DNA of 64,000 nucleotides from NCBI GenBank assembly GCA_030684395.1, contig JAUXTT010000011.1, forward strand, positions 340,903-404,902, read 5' to 3'. Below, piece by piece: positions 17,564 to 27,180 of the stretch. The notes beneath the pieces were generated by a model. That model was not told where the DNA came from and did no database searches. It saw nothing but the letters and a program-made list of their open reading frames with translations. This DNA comes from Bacteroidota bacterium (GTDB taxonomy: Bacteria; Bacteroidota; Bacteroidia; B-17B0; Aurantibacillaceae). Both the position numbers and the translations under genes were made by a program. The number at the start of each line of letters is the position of its first letter. Positions within the stretch are counted from its first letter, which is position 1.

Positions 17564-19125
17564 TTTTTGAGAATATAATCTTTTACATTTTCAGGTTTTA
17601 CAGGAAAATCAAAAACCAAAATATCCTCTTTCACTTCTTTAAATCCGTCACAGGAAATAACTACTGAGTATTTTCCCGGAACTAAAGCCATAATATAATT
17701 TCCTGTTATTGGATTGGGTTTAAAATAGTATTCCTGATTTGTTTTTTTATCCGTTACTGTGATATTAACATTTAGGCAAACTTTATTAAGCGTGTCAGCA
17801 TTGGCAACAGCGCCTCTGTAAATAGTATATTTAGGTTCTGCATCTTCAAATTTAATCCGGTAAATATCAAGATCACCTACTCCACCGGGGCGATAAGCAC
17901 TGTAGTACCCTGCACTGTTATCCTTAAGCATACAAATTTGTTCTTCATCATCAGGTGTATTAATTGGGTAACCTAAATTCTGTGGTTTACCCCAGGTTTG
18001 GTTTTCTTCATCCCATACAGCTTTAAACAAATCAAATCCACCAATACTGCTATGCCCTTCTGAGGAGAAGAAGAGTGTTTTCCCATCAGGAGCGAGATAA
18101 GGAAAATCTTCTTTATACTTTGTATTGATATTGGGTCCTAAATTAGTAGGTAAACCCCATTGTCCGTTTGGTATTTTTTTTGAAGTATATATATCCGATT
18201 CACCAATTGAGTTTTCATCGTGCCGGCTAAAATAAAGTATAGGCCCCTCTTCTGTTTCAAAAATTGTTCCTGCAAATTCCTTAGCATTGGTGACACTTTC
18301 GCTCAATAATTCCAATTTGGTGTATGCATTCATTCTCTTGTGTGTTGCATACAAGTTCTCTACTTTGTCAGCGTCTATATGATCGATGTATATAATTAAT
18401 TCGCTTCCATCAGGTCTTAATCCAACAATCTCTTCATCGAGAACAGTGTTTATTGGAGCGCCCAAATTTTTAGCCTTTTCCCAATGCCCGTCTCCGGCTT
18501 TGCAGTAAAAAATATCTGAAGAATAATATCCATCTGTTTCAACGCTTGTCGCATGTCCGCCTTTACGTCGGGATGTATAGAAAAGAGTTTGTTCATCGGC
18601 AGTGATAAATGGAAAGTAATCAGGAAATTCTGAATTCACTTCGGGACCCAAATTGGTGAAGGTAATGTTTACCGGAAATTTCACCAGCTCTATTGCGTTG
18701 TTACACATCTCAATATGGTGATCAACCTTTTCAACCTCTTTTTTATCCTTTATTACCAGTGTTTTATATTTTGCATAATTCTTTATTGCGTCATCATATT
18801 TCCCTGCGAGGTGGTACGCTCTTCCTAAAAAAAACCAGGTATCAATATGACATTTAGGATCTTTAGATGCTGTTTCAAAATACTTAACAGATTCTGCTTT
18901 ATTCAGATGTGTGCGTAAATAACAAATTCCTAATCTGTAATTATACTCCATATTCTTTGGCTCTTTAGCAATCAAACTTTTATAGATTGGCATAGCCATA
19001 AGATAGTTGTAATGCTTAAAATGTTCCTTGGCTTCTTCCGGATCACCCACAACTTTTTTCTGTGGCTGAGAAAAGGCTGCCACAGACATAAAAAACAAAC
19101 ATAGTATGGAAAAAAAGGCTTTCAT
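17560..19125 (-). CDS. TPR and PD40 (WD40-like) envelope protein, PorE-like without OmpA domain
   Basis: A 521-residue exported protein. I start at 19125 because MKAFFSILCLFFMSVAAFSQ is a signal peptide; a longer in-frame start exists at 19176. Domains in order: tetratricopeptide repeats (about residues 25-140), a PD40/WD40-like beta-propeller (FPFITADEQTLFYTSRRKGG, FPYLAPDGKTLFFSSEG), and a C-terminal carboxypeptidase-like fold (CLNVNITVTDKKTNQEYYF). This is the order seen in PorE of the T9SS, but the C-terminal OmpA peptidoglycan-binding domain is absent. It lies in a run with two rhomboid proteases and DUF4159. A role in envelope architecture is inferred. Confidence 0.82.
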   Translation of the reverse strand: MKAFFSILCLFFMSVAAFSQPQKKVVGDPEEAKEHFKHYNYLMAMPIYKSLIAKEPKNMEYNYRLGICYLRTHLNKAESVKYFETASKDPKCHIDTWFFLGRAYHLAGKYDDAIKNYAKYKTLVIKDKKEVEKVDHHIEMCNNAIELVKFPVNITFTNLGPEVNSEFPDYFPFITADEQTLFYTSRRKGGHATSVETDGYYSSDIFYCKAGDGHWEKAKNLGAPINTVLDEEIVGLRPDGSELIIYIDHIDADKVENLYATHKRMNAYTKLELLSESVTNAKEFAGTIFETEEGPILYFSRHDENSIGESDIYTSKKIPNGQWGLPTNLGPNINTKYKEDFPYLAPDGKTLFFSSEGHSSIGGFDLFKAVWDEENQTWGKPQNLGYPINTPDDEEQICMLKDNSAGYYSAYRPGGVGDLDIYRIKFEDAEPKYTIYRGAVANADTLNKVCLNVNITVTDKKTNQEYYFKPNPITGNYIMALVPGKYSVVISCDGFKEVKEDILVFDFPVKPENVKDYILKK

Positions 19126-19185
19126 CAACGGTCGTGTTCTGAGGCACAATGTATAAATTTCATGCCAAATTATCAAGAAACAAGC

Positions 19186-20016
19186 CTATTGTTTTTTCGA
19201 TAAGCGATGCAAGGTTTCTTTTTCACTCTTACTTAGGCTATCGTAGCCCGATTTATGGATTTTTTCAAGCAATTCATCCAGGCTTTTTTGTTCTTCTTTA
19301 CGACCCTGATTGTACTCGTAATCACTTACACGGGTATTATGAACTACTTTTAGTTTTGACCTCTTTTTCCCTAAACCGATAAACCATGCTCCTATATCAT
19401 TACGGTTCTTAAGCTGTAAACCGTATATCATTCCAAACAAGCCTCCTCCTATATGCGAGATTTTTCCGCCTGTATTGTAGGAAAGGTCTATCACGGAAGA
19501 AAGAATAAATACAGCAGTTACCACCCATTTTAATTTCACCTCACCAAACAAAAACAGATGTACAGGCATATTAGGTGCATAAAATCCTATAGCTGCACCA
19601 ATGGCCATAACGGATGCAGAGGCTCCAATAAGTTTTCCTCCTATTCCGGGAATTATCATTGCCGAAATGAAGAATAATAGAGCTCCACAAATTCCACCAA
19701 ACAGGTAAACAAAGAATAGGCGCTGGCCTCCGATTACAGAAACAAAGATCTGGCTCATAAAAAAGAGCATGAGCATGTTATAAAAAATATGTGCAAGCTC
19801 TGTATGTGTGAACATATAAGTAAGAACGCCCCATAGATGAGTTAAAAACTCCATTGGATCTGAATATGTGGCAGTGTAATCGGCAAGGGATATAGTTTTT
19901 CCGGAGAGGTGGTAGGTAAGATTAAACACTAAAAATACCACCACATTTACAATGATGAGCTTGGTCATTACACCACTTGCTTTAAAGCTATTTGATATTT
20001 GATCGAGAAATGACAT
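19186..20016 (-). CDS. Rhomboid intramembrane serine protease (second of a pair)
   Basis: A 276-residue rhomboid protease. The catalytic serine lies in GASASVMAIG and the catalytic histidine in HIGGGLFGMIYGLQ, both inside hydrophobic helices; about six membrane segments occupy residues 20-195. The C-terminal cytoplasmic tail of about 75 residues is charged and has an LLEKIHKSGYDSLSKSEK motif common in Bacteroidota rhomboids. It begins nine bases after the other rhomboid gene, so both are made from one transcript. Substrates are unknown. Confidence 0.93.
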   Translation of the reverse strand: MSFLDQISNSFKASGVMTKLIIVNVVVFLVFNLTYHLSGKTISLADYTATYSDPMEFLTHLWGVLTYMFTHTELAHIFYNMLMLFFMSQIFVSVIGGQRLFFVYLFGGICGALLFFISAMIIPGIGGKLIGASASVMAIGAAIGFYAPNMPVHLFLFGEVKLKWVVTAVFILSSVIDLSYNTGGKISHIGGGLFGMIYGLQLKNRNDIGAWFIGLGKKRSKLKVVHNTRVSDYEYNQGRKEEQKSLDELLEKIHKSGYDSLSKSEKETLHRLSKKQ

Positions 20017-20025
20017 TTGCTAAAA

Positions 20026-20880
20026 TTAATAAAAATGAGTTCTATCCTTTTTCCAAAGCATGATCATTATAAAGCCAAATAACATGCCACCCAAATGAGC
20101 AAAGTGAGCTACGTTATCTTGTGGATTATTAGAAATTGCCGAATAAATTTCAATTATACCATAAAGAATCACAAAATACTTCGCTTTAATCGGAATGAAG
20201 AAATATATGTTCAGGTATGTGTTAGGGAACATCATTCCAAATGCCAACAACAATCCAAACAATGATCCCGAAGCGCCAACTATAACATTAGCATTCAGGT
20301 AATCCGCTTTAAACTGATCTAAATAATTATGGGCCAGTAATAAAGCTCCTGAAGGGTCTGCGGGCAACAATGAATTATATTTGTCCGCAAAAGAATTGAA
20401 TGCGCTTGATGTTTCGTAAGACAAACTACCACGAAATTGAATACTATTAACAAATGTTTCGAAGCTACCGATTGTCATTCCATTATGCACTTCTGATATG
20501 GAATTCATAAGAGGAGTGATCTCAAAGTAATAAACCACGTATTGAGTGAGTGCTGCTCCCATTCCTGTTATCAGATAAAATATTAGAAATCGTTTTGAGC
20601 CCCAAACGTTCTCTAACACCGAGCCGAAAGTCCAAACAGCAAACATATTGAAGAAAATATGCATGAAATTACCATGCATAAAAATGTAGGTTATAAATTG
20701 ATAAGGTTTGAAATAGTCCGCAGAATAATAATGCAAACCAAGATAGTTCTCCAGTCTAAAATTCATTTTATACTCAAGAATAACCTGCGCAAGAAACAAT
20801 ATCCCACTGATAATTAAAATATTTTTAACTACCGGTGGCAATATTTGAAAACTCCTTGGTCTAAATTCCTGCTGACTCAT
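20026..20880 (-). CDS. Rhomboid intramembrane serine protease (first of a pair)
   Basis: A 284-residue rhomboid protease with catalytic GASGSLFGLLLAFG (Ser) and AHFAHLGGMLFGFIM (His). Unlike its neighbour it carries a hydrophilic insertion of about 70 residues between helices (near YFEITPLMNSISEVHNGMTI to LAHNYLDQF). Its start directly abuts the mutL stop (20880/20881), so it is co-expressed with mutL, an arrangement recurrent in Bacteroidota. The two neighbouring rhomboids are divergent, not recent duplicates. Confidence 0.93.
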   Translation of the reverse strand: MSQQEFRPRSFQILPPVVKNILIISGILFLAQVILEYKMNFRLENYLGLHYYSADYFKPYQFITYIFMHGNFMHIFFNMFAVWTFGSVLENVWGSKRFLIFYLITGMGAALTQYVVYYFEITPLMNSISEVHNGMTIGSFETFVNSIQFRGSLSYETSSAFNSFADKYNSLLPADPSGALLLAHNYLDQFKADYLNANVIVGASGSLFGLLLAFGMMFPNTYLNIYFFIPIKAKYFVILYGIIEIYSAISNNPQDNVAHFAHLGGMLFGFIMIMLWKKDRTHFY

Positions 20881-22722
20881 CTACCTCTTTTTAAAAAGTT
20901 TATCTATATCCGAAATGCTGATCAAGGAAACAATTGCTTTACCTGAAGGAGAAAACGAATAATTTTCCAGAGAAAATAAATGCTCTACCAACAACAGCAT
21001 TTCATTTGCACTCAAATCTTTCCCATACTGAATGCAGGTTTTCTTTGCAATCGAACGGCAAAGGTTTTCCCGAACTTCCAACTTCACATCAATATTATTC
21101 AATTTGTAATTTTCCAAGATTCCTTCTATCATTTCAATACTATTTTGCCCGGTAAGATCGGCGGGAACACCATGCACTACAATGCTGGTCTTTCCGAAAT
21201 TCTCAATTTCAAAACCTAAATATTTTAATTCTTCTTTTAGTTCCTGGATCAAATTAAAATCGATTGGGCTCAGATCAACCGTTTGCGGAAACAAGTCCTG
21301 CTGCGAATAAATAGCGTTACTTCCAAATGCTTTCAGGTAATGTTCGTACAATACACTTTCGTGCGCCCGATGCTGATCAACCAGCATCAATCCTTCCGAT
21401 GTTTCGGTAACAATGTATTTGTTATGAAGCTGAAAGAGCTTTCCAATCTTTACTTCGTTCTTGTTTTGCTCAAACAATTGCTCTTGTTCCTGCTCTGTTT
21501 CAAAAATATGTTCAATTGGATTAGTATGTGTTTGATAGAGTTCTTGCCAGTTTTCTTTATTATTTTTATAAAGTGAACTCTCGTAATTTTTAGTTGAACC
21601 TCCACTGCTATTACTCTTGAAAGGATTGTAGTCTGGATTGTAAGAAATCTGCGGAGCTTTTATTTCCTCTTTTGGTTTAGAATAATCTATTTCAAAAGAT
21701 TGTTCCGTATCAAAATCCAAACTTGGTGCAAGGTTTGCTTTTCCAAGGGCGCGTTTTACTGCAGTCTTAAGAATCACAAACAATGTTTTTTCGTCCTCAA
21801 ATTTTATTTCTGTTTTTGTAGGGTGAATATTTATATCAATGGTATTTGGCGGAAGGTCAATAAAAATAAAGTATGCAGGGAATTCATCTCCGTTGATCAG
21901 ATCAGTATATGCATCTGAAACCGCATAATTCAAATACGGACTTTTAATAAAACGGTTATTTACAAAAAAATACTGTTCACCTCTTTTTTTCTTGGCTGCC
22001 GATGGTTTCCCAACATAACCTTTTATAGAAAATCCGGGAGTAACTTCATTTACTGCAACCAAATTCCCTTTAATAGAAGAGCTGAATAAACTCTCAATCC
22101 TAACGATCAATTGCGATGCCTGCAGATGATACATTTCATGATTGTTGTTGAACAGGCTGAAAGAAACTTCCGGATGGGCCAAAGCAACACGCTCAAATTC
22201 ATCAACTATGTGTTTCAATTCAATATTATCATTTTTCAAAAAATTTCTTCGTGCCGGAATATTAAAGAAAATATTTTTCACCGAAAAAGATGTGCCAACT
22301 GCACAACTGCATGGTTCTTGTTTCACAATTTTATTCCCTTCGTTTTCAATGAGTATTCCTACGGAAGAATCAACAGTTCTGGTTTTCAGTTCTACCTGTG
22401 CAACCGCAGATATAGCAGCCAATGCTTCACCTCTGAAACCTTTGGTCAGGATATTAAAAAGATCTTCGGCCGTTTTTAATTTGGAAGTAGCATGCCGTTC
22501 GAAACACATGCGTGCATCCGTTTCGCTCATCCCTTTCCCGTTATCAATTACCTGAACCAGTGTTTTACCACCATCCTTTACAATAAGTTTAATTGAACTT
22601 GCACCGGCATCAACCGAATTCTCCAACAATTCTTTCACAATAGAAGCTGGACGTTGCACAACTTCCCCTGCCGCTATTTGATTGGCAACATTTTCGGGCA
22701 ATAATGATATAATATCAGGCAT
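20881..22722 (-). CDS. mutL: MutL DNA mismatch repair protein
   Basis: A 613-residue MutL. The N-terminal GHKL ATPase is evident (NQIAAGEVVQRPASIVKELL, ENSVDAGAS, and FRGEALAAISAV). The C-terminal dimerisation domain contains DQHRAHESVLYE, matching the metal-binding endonuclease motif DQHA(x)2E(x)4E except for Arg at the fourth position. Mismatch-directed nicking is therefore plausible but not certain. MutL couples MutS recognition to strand removal. It is the first gene of a minus-strand run with two rhomboids, the TPR/PD40 gene and the DUF4159 gene. Confidence 0.97.
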   Translation of the reverse strand: MPDIISLLPENVANQIAAGEVVQRPASIVKELLENSVDAGASSIKLIVKDGGKTLVQVIDNGKGMSETDARMCFERHATSKLKTAEDLFNILTKGFRGEALAAISAVAQVELKTRTVDSSVGILIENEGNKIVKQEPCSCAVGTSFSVKNIFFNIPARRNFLKNDNIELKHIVDEFERVALAHPEVSFSLFNNNHEMYHLQASQLIVRIESLFSSSIKGNLVAVNEVTPGFSIKGYVGKPSAAKKKRGEQYFFVNNRFIKSPYLNYAVSDAYTDLINGDEFPAYFIFIDLPPNTIDINIHPTKTEIKFEDEKTLFVILKTAVKRALGKANLAPSLDFDTEQSFEIDYSKPKEEIKAPQISYNPDYNPFKSNSSGGSTKNYESSLYKNNKENWQELYQTHTNPIEHIFETEQEQEQLFEQNKNEVKIGKLFQLHNKYIVTETSEGLMLVDQHRAHESVLYEHYLKAFGSNAIYSQQDLFPQTVDLSPIDFNLIQELKEELKYLGFEIENFGKTSIVVHGVPADLTGQNSIEMIEGILENYKLNNIDVKLEVRENLCRSIAKKTCIQYGKDLSANEMLLLVEHLFSLENYSFSPSGKAIVSLISISDIDKLFKKR

Positions 22723-22859
22723 AATTGAGCCTACGAATGTACAAAATAAAGCAAGGAAAAGAAAGCCGGAAATCGCTAAAAAGTATTAAGAATTGCTACA
22801 TTCTATAGCCGAAATGCTCGCAAATTTCACTGAAATTGCATTATCAAATGCATCAATCT

Positions 22860-24155
22860 ATGAACGAAGACTTTTTACACTATGTTTGGAAGTTCGGTCT
22901 TTTTGACAAAACCGGCCTTAAAACGACTTCCGGAGAACCTCTTAGTATTACTAAACCGGGAGAGCACAACTATGATAGCGGGCCTGATTTTTTCAACTCC
23001 AAAATTCAGTTAAATGATACACTTTGGTTTGGAAACGTAGAGATCCATATCAATTCTTCTGACTGGAACAAACACCTTCATCAAAATGATAAAGCTTACA
23101 ATAATGTTGTTTTACATGTGGTTCTTAATCATGACAAAGAAATTAAAAACGAAATAGGTGAAATACTCCCCGTGCTTGAATTAAAATTCAGAATTCTTCC
23201 TAATGTTCAGCGAAATTATGAATTACTCGAGAGTTCTAAGAAAGCAATTGCGTGTACCAATATGTTGGATGGTGTAAAAGAACACACTTCATCAGCATGG
23301 CTGCAACGTATGGCAATTGAGCGTTTGGAAGAAAAAATGGAGGCGATCAAATCCATTTTTATTAACAACAATAAAGACTGGCAAGAAACATTTTATCAGC
23401 TATTGGCCAGGAATTTTGGTTTTCAAATAAACGGTGATGCTTTTTATTTGCTTGCCAAACATCTGCCTTTGCAAATTATATACAAACACCGAAGCAGCCT
23501 CTTTCAGTTGGAGAGTTTGTTGTTTGGGCAATCGGGTTTACTGGAAGACCAACTCGAAGAACCCTATGCACAAAAACTTCAAAACGAATACGAGTTTTTA
23601 CGCAAAAAATACTCACTGATTCCGCTCAAAAAAGAAAACTGGAAATACCTGCGGATGCGTCCGGTAAATTTTCCCACCATTCGAATTGCCCAATTTGCCG
23701 CACTTTTACATACTTCCTCACATTTATTCTCCAAAATAGTGGAAAGTAATTCTATCACAGAAACCAAACGATTATTTACTGCCGAACCGTCGGAGTTTTG
23801 GAATACACATTACTCTTTTACCTCCTTATCAAAGTCTTCTACAAAAGCAATTGGTGATTCAACAGCTTCTAATATTCTAATTAATACCGTTGCCCCTTTA
23901 TTGTTTTTTTACGGAAAGGAAAAAGAAGATGACAGATACACTGAACGAACGGTTGAATTACTTTTTTCAATAGAGCCGGAAGATAACAAGATCACGCGGG
24001 AATACTCGGATTCAGGGCTCATGCCCAAAAATGCAGGTGAATCTCAGGGAATGATAAATCTCCATAAAAATTATTGTAAAAAATTTGCTTGCCTGAATTG
24101 TACAATTGGTAACAGTATCTTAAGACAAGAATCCTATACAATTGTAGATAATTGA
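22860..24155 (+). CDS. DUF2851 family protein
   Basis: A 431-residue protein of the Bacteroidota family DUF2851. The start at 22860 gives MNEDFLHYVWKFGLFD, the usual N terminus; in-frame TTG and ATG codons lie 24 and 12 bases upstream. Conserved early parts are HNYDSGPDFFNSKIQ and WFGNVEIHINSSDWNKH, which resemble a nuclease-like or metal-binding core, and the C terminus carries four cysteines (CKKFACLNCTIGN, plus an upstream Cys) that may bind zinc. Function is unknown. It is transcribed away from mutL, with which it shares a 140-bp intergenic region. Confidence 0.85.
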   Translation: MNEDFLHYVWKFGLFDKTGLKTTSGEPLSITKPGEHNYDSGPDFFNSKIQLNDTLWFGNVEIHINSSDWNKHLHQNDKAYNNVVLHVVLNHDKEIKNEIGEILPVLELKFRILPNVQRNYELLESSKKAIACTNMLDGVKEHTSSAWLQRMAIERLEEKMEAIKSIFINNNKDWQETFYQLLARNFGFQINGDAFYLLAKHLPLQIIYKHRSSLFQLESLLFGQSGLLEDQLEEPYAQKLQNEYEFLRKKYSLIPLKKENWKYLRMRPVNFPTIRIAQFAALLHTSSHLFSKIVESNSITETKRLFTAEPSEFWNTHYSFTSLSKSSTKAIGDSTASNILINTVAPLLFFYGKEKEDDRYTERTVELLFSIEPEDNKITREYSDSGLMPKNAGESQGMINLHKNYCKKFACLNCTIGNSILRQESYTIVDN

Positions 24156-24165
24156 AAAAAAATCT

Positions 24166-24173
24166 TATTTTTG
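24166..24173 (+). promoter_or_regulatory. Promoter -7 element for the membrane protein/PspC pair
   Basis: TATTTTTG matches TAnnTTTG; a TTG at 24152-24154 is near and another at 24142-24144 lies 21 bases upstream. The ATG is 19 bases downstream of the element. Confidence 0.55.
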
Positions 24174-24192
24174 TATGTAAATCGTCAAATTT

Positions 24193-24651
24193 ATGATGCG
24201 AGCCTTTTATCTTACTGCCCTTGTACTAACGGTAATATTTATTGTTATTTCTTTCGTCTATATTGAGAAGGTTCACTCAGCAAGAATGGATGCAATTTAT
24301 AACAGTTTGAGTTATGATTCGTATGATTCTTACGGCTCATCTTCTTATTACGATTCAGACAGAGATAATGAAATGACGCAAGAAATGGGCTTTATTTCTT
24401 TGTTTTTCTTTTTTGTTTACCTCGCAGTTGAAATTTTGACATTTGTAAAATTAAAGACGAAAACCATGAAGGTTCTTACTATTATTGGGATCTCGTTCAC
24501 CGGCATCATGCTTGCATGGGACGCATTAATGATTAGCAGTCCGGGAGGAGTTTCCTTTGACGAAGTTGGTCCGATTTGGGTTTTATTTGGAATTATTCAG
24601 TTGGCATTTTGTATCGTAGGAGTTATTCACGCATTCAGAAAAAAAGCATAA
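24193..24651 (+). CDS. Small four-helix membrane protein
   Basis: A 152-residue membrane protein I do not recognise. Hydrophobic segments lie at about residues 4-24, 68-88, 93-113 and 127-148. Between the first two is an exposed loop rich in Ser, Tyr and Asp (SYDSYDSYGSSSYYDSDRD). Its stop is immediately followed by the ATG of the PspC gene, so the two are co-translated and may act together in envelope stress, which is an inference from position only. Confidence 0.72.
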   Translation: MMRAFYLTALVLTVIFIVISFVYIEKVHSARMDAIYNSLSYDSYDSYGSSSYYDSDRDNEMTQEMGFISLFFFFVYLAVEILTFVKLKTKTMKVLTIIGISFTGIMLAWDALMISSPGGVSFDEVGPIWVLFGIIQLAFCIVGVIHAFRKKA

Positions 24652-24882
24652 ATGATAAACAAGGTAATTGTATGGTTTGAGCAGCAAGCTTTCGGGGTTT
24701 GCGAATGGTGGGGAAAAAGTCTCGGCATCAAAACTACTCATATCCGTATGTATTTTATTTATCTATCTTTCTTTACAATCGGGTCCCCTGTAATTGTGTA
24801 CTTCATTATGGCATTTATCCTTGAACACAAAGAGTTCTTTAAGCCACGTAAATTCAGAAGAAGAAGCGTTTGGGATCTTTGA
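24652..24882 (+). CDS. PspC domain membrane protein
   Basis: A 76-residue PspC-domain protein, single-pass or re-entrant in the inner membrane (YFIYLSFFTIGSPVIVYFIM, then AFILEHKEF). PspC proteins take part in phage-shock and envelope-stress responses; the stand-alone short form is common in Bacteroidota. It has the usual features WGKSLGIKTTHIRMYF before the membrane segment and a basic tail RKFRRRS. It starts right after the upstream gene's stop codon. Confidence 0.85.
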   Translation: MINKVIVWFEQQAFGVCEWWGKSLGIKTTHIRMYFIYLSFFTIGSPVIVYFIMAFILEHKEFFKPRKFRRRSVWDL

Positions 24883-24998
24883 TTTTCTGCCACAGGTTCC
24901 ACAGATTTTCACTGATTTATAAATTTCTATTTTACTTCATTTAAGTATTATTACAAAAATAATCCACGCAATCCGTGTAATCTGCGGCGACTTTTATC
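24883..24998. repeat. Imperfect inverted repeat, intergenic family B
   Basis: The left arm contains CACAGGTTCCACAGATTTTC and the right arm, reverse-complemented, contains CGCCGCAGATTACACGGATT. It is the same family as 13343-13447. It begins directly after the PspC stop codon and ends shortly before ispH. Confidence 0.6.
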
Positions 24999-25014
24999 TA
25001 CCTTTATCCCCTAA

Positions 25015-26235
25015 ATGAAAACCTTTAACATACCCGAATTTTATAGAAGTCCACTTATCTCTTCTATCAAACAAATTCGTAAAGTAAATGATCCTCGTAA
25101 AAAAGATTTTTCTCCAACTTATATAGATTTTGGTCCAGTTGCTTTTTATATTGCACGTCATTTTGGATTTTGTTATGGTGTAGAAAACGCAATCGAGATT
25201 TCTTTCAGGGCAATTGATGAAAACCCGGGGAAGAACATCTACTTATTGAGTCAGATGATCCACAATCCTGAAGTGAACAAGGATCTAGAAGAAGCGGGGG
25301 TAAAATTTTTACAGGATACTTATGGAAACCAATTGATTCCTTTTAATGCATTAACTGCAAACGATGTGGTTCTTATTCCCGCTTTCGGCACAACACTGGA
25401 AATAGAAAAAATGCTGGAAGAAAAAAACATTGAGATCCAAAAATACAATACTACCTGTCCCTTTGTTGAACGTGTATGGAAACGTGCTGAGCAAATAGGA
25501 ACTGAAGATTATACGATTATCATTCACGGAAAAAATAACCACGAAGAAACGCGCGCTACTTTTTCACACAGCAAATATTACAGTAAAGCTATTGTAGTAA
25601 AAGATCTTGAGGAATCAAAAAAACTGGCTGCTTATATTTCAGGAACAAAAAACGTTTCAGAATTCTATAAAGAATTTGAAGGTAAATTTTCTGAAGGATT
25701 TGATCCGGCAAAAGATCTTTCTAAAATCGGAGTAATCAATCAAACTACCATGCTTGCCACAGAAACCCAGGAGATCGCAGATTACTTTAAAAAGATAATA
25801 ACTGAAAAATACGGAGAAGCAGAATTAAAAAAACATTTTGCCGATACGCGCGATACTTTATGTTACGCTACTAATGAAAATCAGGATGCCACTTACGGTT
25901 TACTGGAATCAAACGCTGATATGGCAATCGTAGTTGGCGGTTACAATAGCTCCAATACTTCTCATTTAGTAGAACTACTCGAAAGAAAATTCAAAACTTA
26001 TTTTATTTCTTCCGAAAAAGAAATTACGGATAAGAACGAAATTCATCATTTCGATTATCCGAATCACAAACACCTTGTTTCACAAAATTATTTTCCGGAT
26101 CGGGAAAAAATAAACATTATACTTACCAGCGGTGCTTCCTGCCCCGATGCTGTTGTAGAAAAAGTAATGAATAAGATAGTTTCTTTTTTTCCTGATGCAA
26201 AAACAAAAGAAGAAGTACTCACTCAACTGAACTAA
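25015..26235 (+). CDS. ispH: IspH, 4-hydroxy-3-methylbut-2-enyl diphosphate reductase
   Basis: Iron-sulfur enzyme for the last step of the MEP isoprenoid pathway, giving IPP and DMAPP. The three cluster cysteines are in FGFCYGVENAIE, NTTCPFVERVW and GASCPDAVVEKV. At 406 residues this is the long Bacteroidota form with an internal insertion (about residues 190-250). The sequence CTACCTTTA just upstream (near 24999-25007) is one base off a -7 element. It is followed after three bases by an exonuclease gene. Confidence 0.96.
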   Translation: MKTFNIPEFYRSPLISSIKQIRKVNDPRKKDFSPTYIDFGPVAFYIARHFGFCYGVENAIEISFRAIDENPGKNIYLLSQMIHNPEVNKDLEEAGVKFLQDTYGNQLIPFNALTANDVVLIPAFGTTLEIEKMLEEKNIEIQKYNTTCPFVERVWKRAEQIGTEDYTIIIHGKNNHEETRATFSHSKYYSKAIVVKDLEESKKLAAYISGTKNVSEFYKEFEGKFSEGFDPAKDLSKIGVINQTTMLATETQEIADYFKKIITEKYGEAELKKHFADTRDTLCYATNENQDATYGLLESNADMAIVVGGYNSSNTSHLVELLERKFKTYFISSEKEITDKNEIHHFDYPNHKHLVSQNYFPDREKINIILTSGASCPDAVVEKVMNKIVSFFPDAKTKEEVLTQLN

Positions 26236-26238
26236 ACC

Positions 26239-27051
26239 ATGCAATTAAATCTCACCAAACCTATCGCGTTCATTGATCTTGAAACTACCGGAATAAATGT
26301 TGCTTCCGATCGAATAGTAGAAATCTCCATTTTAAAAATTCATCCGGGCGGAAAAGAAGAAGTAAAAACCTTGCGTGTAAATCCGGAAATGCCAATTCCA
26401 GCTGAATCTTCAGCTATACATCACATTTTTGATGGAGATGTGAAAGATTGCCAAACCTTTAAACAATTAGCCACTCAACTTTCTTCTTTTATTGACGGTT
26501 GTGATCTGGCAGGGTACAACTCCAATAAATTTGATATTCCGTTATTGGCCGAAGAATTTTTACGTGCGGATGTTGATTTTGATCTGCGAAACAGAAGACT
26601 GGTGGATGTACAAAACATCTTCCACATCATGGAGCAACGTACTTTAAGTGCTGCTTACAAATTTTATTGCAACAAAGAAATTGAAAACGCTCACAGTGCA
26701 GAAGCGGATATAAAAGCCACTTATGAAGTATTTTTAGCACAACTCGAAAAATACAAAGAAGTTGAAATAGCGGATGAAAAAGGAAACAAATACATTCCGG
26801 TTACCAACAATATAGAGGCACTCAGTAAACTAACTGCAAGAGGAAGAAATGCTGACTTAGCAGGTAGAATACAATTCAATGTAAAAGGTGAAGAGGTTTT
26901 TGCTTTCGGAAAACACAAGGATAAATCAGTGGAAGAAATTTTCGAAAAAGAACCTTCGTATTATAAGTGGATGATGGATAATGAATTTCCGCTTTATACA
27001 AAAAAGATCATTACTCAGATCAGGTTACGAATGAAGACAAGTAAGGGATAG
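26239..27051 (+). CDS. DnaQ-like 3'-5' exonuclease
   Basis: A 270-residue DEDDh exonuclease. Motifs: FIDLETTG (residues 11-18, the first Asp-Glu pair), LAGYNSNKFDIPLL (middle Asp) and HSAEADIKATYEV (His and last Asp). After the exonuclease fold (about residues 1-180) a C-terminal module carries FAFGKHKDKSVEEIFEKEPS, known from other exonuclease and helicase-associated proteins. It may be a DNA or RNA proofreading or repair nuclease. It is co-transcribed with ispH. Its stop codon overlaps the edge of a family A repeat. Confidence 0.88.
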   Translation: MQLNLTKPIAFIDLETTGINVASDRIVEISILKIHPGGKEEVKTLRVNPEMPIPAESSAIHHIFDGDVKDCQTFKQLATQLSSFIDGCDLAGYNSNKFDIPLLAEEFLRADVDFDLRNRRLVDVQNIFHIMEQRTLSAAYKFYCNKEIENAHSAEADIKATYEVFLAQLEKYKEVEIADEKGNKYIPVTNNIEALSKLTARGRNADLAGRIQFNVKGEEVFAFGKHKDKSVEEIFEKEPSYYKWMMDNEFPLYTKKIITQIRLRMKTSKG

Positions 27052-27180
27052 AACGCAGATGACACTGATTTGTTAAGATTAACGCTGATTCTTTAGATTT
27101 ATAAGAATCATGCAATTTATCTGCTACGAAGAAAATTAGAATTCATAATAAATCTGCTTAATCTGTGTCGTCTGCGTTCC
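27051..27180. repeat. Imperfect inverted repeat, intergenic family A, overlapping a gene end
   Basis: The left arm begins GAACGCAGATGAC, identical to 562-574. The right arm ends GTCTGCGTTCC-like at about 27160-27180. The right arm encodes the last residues (WNADDTD) and stop of the acyltransferase gene on the minus strand, and the left edge overlaps the stop of the exonuclease gene. Confidence 0.72.
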
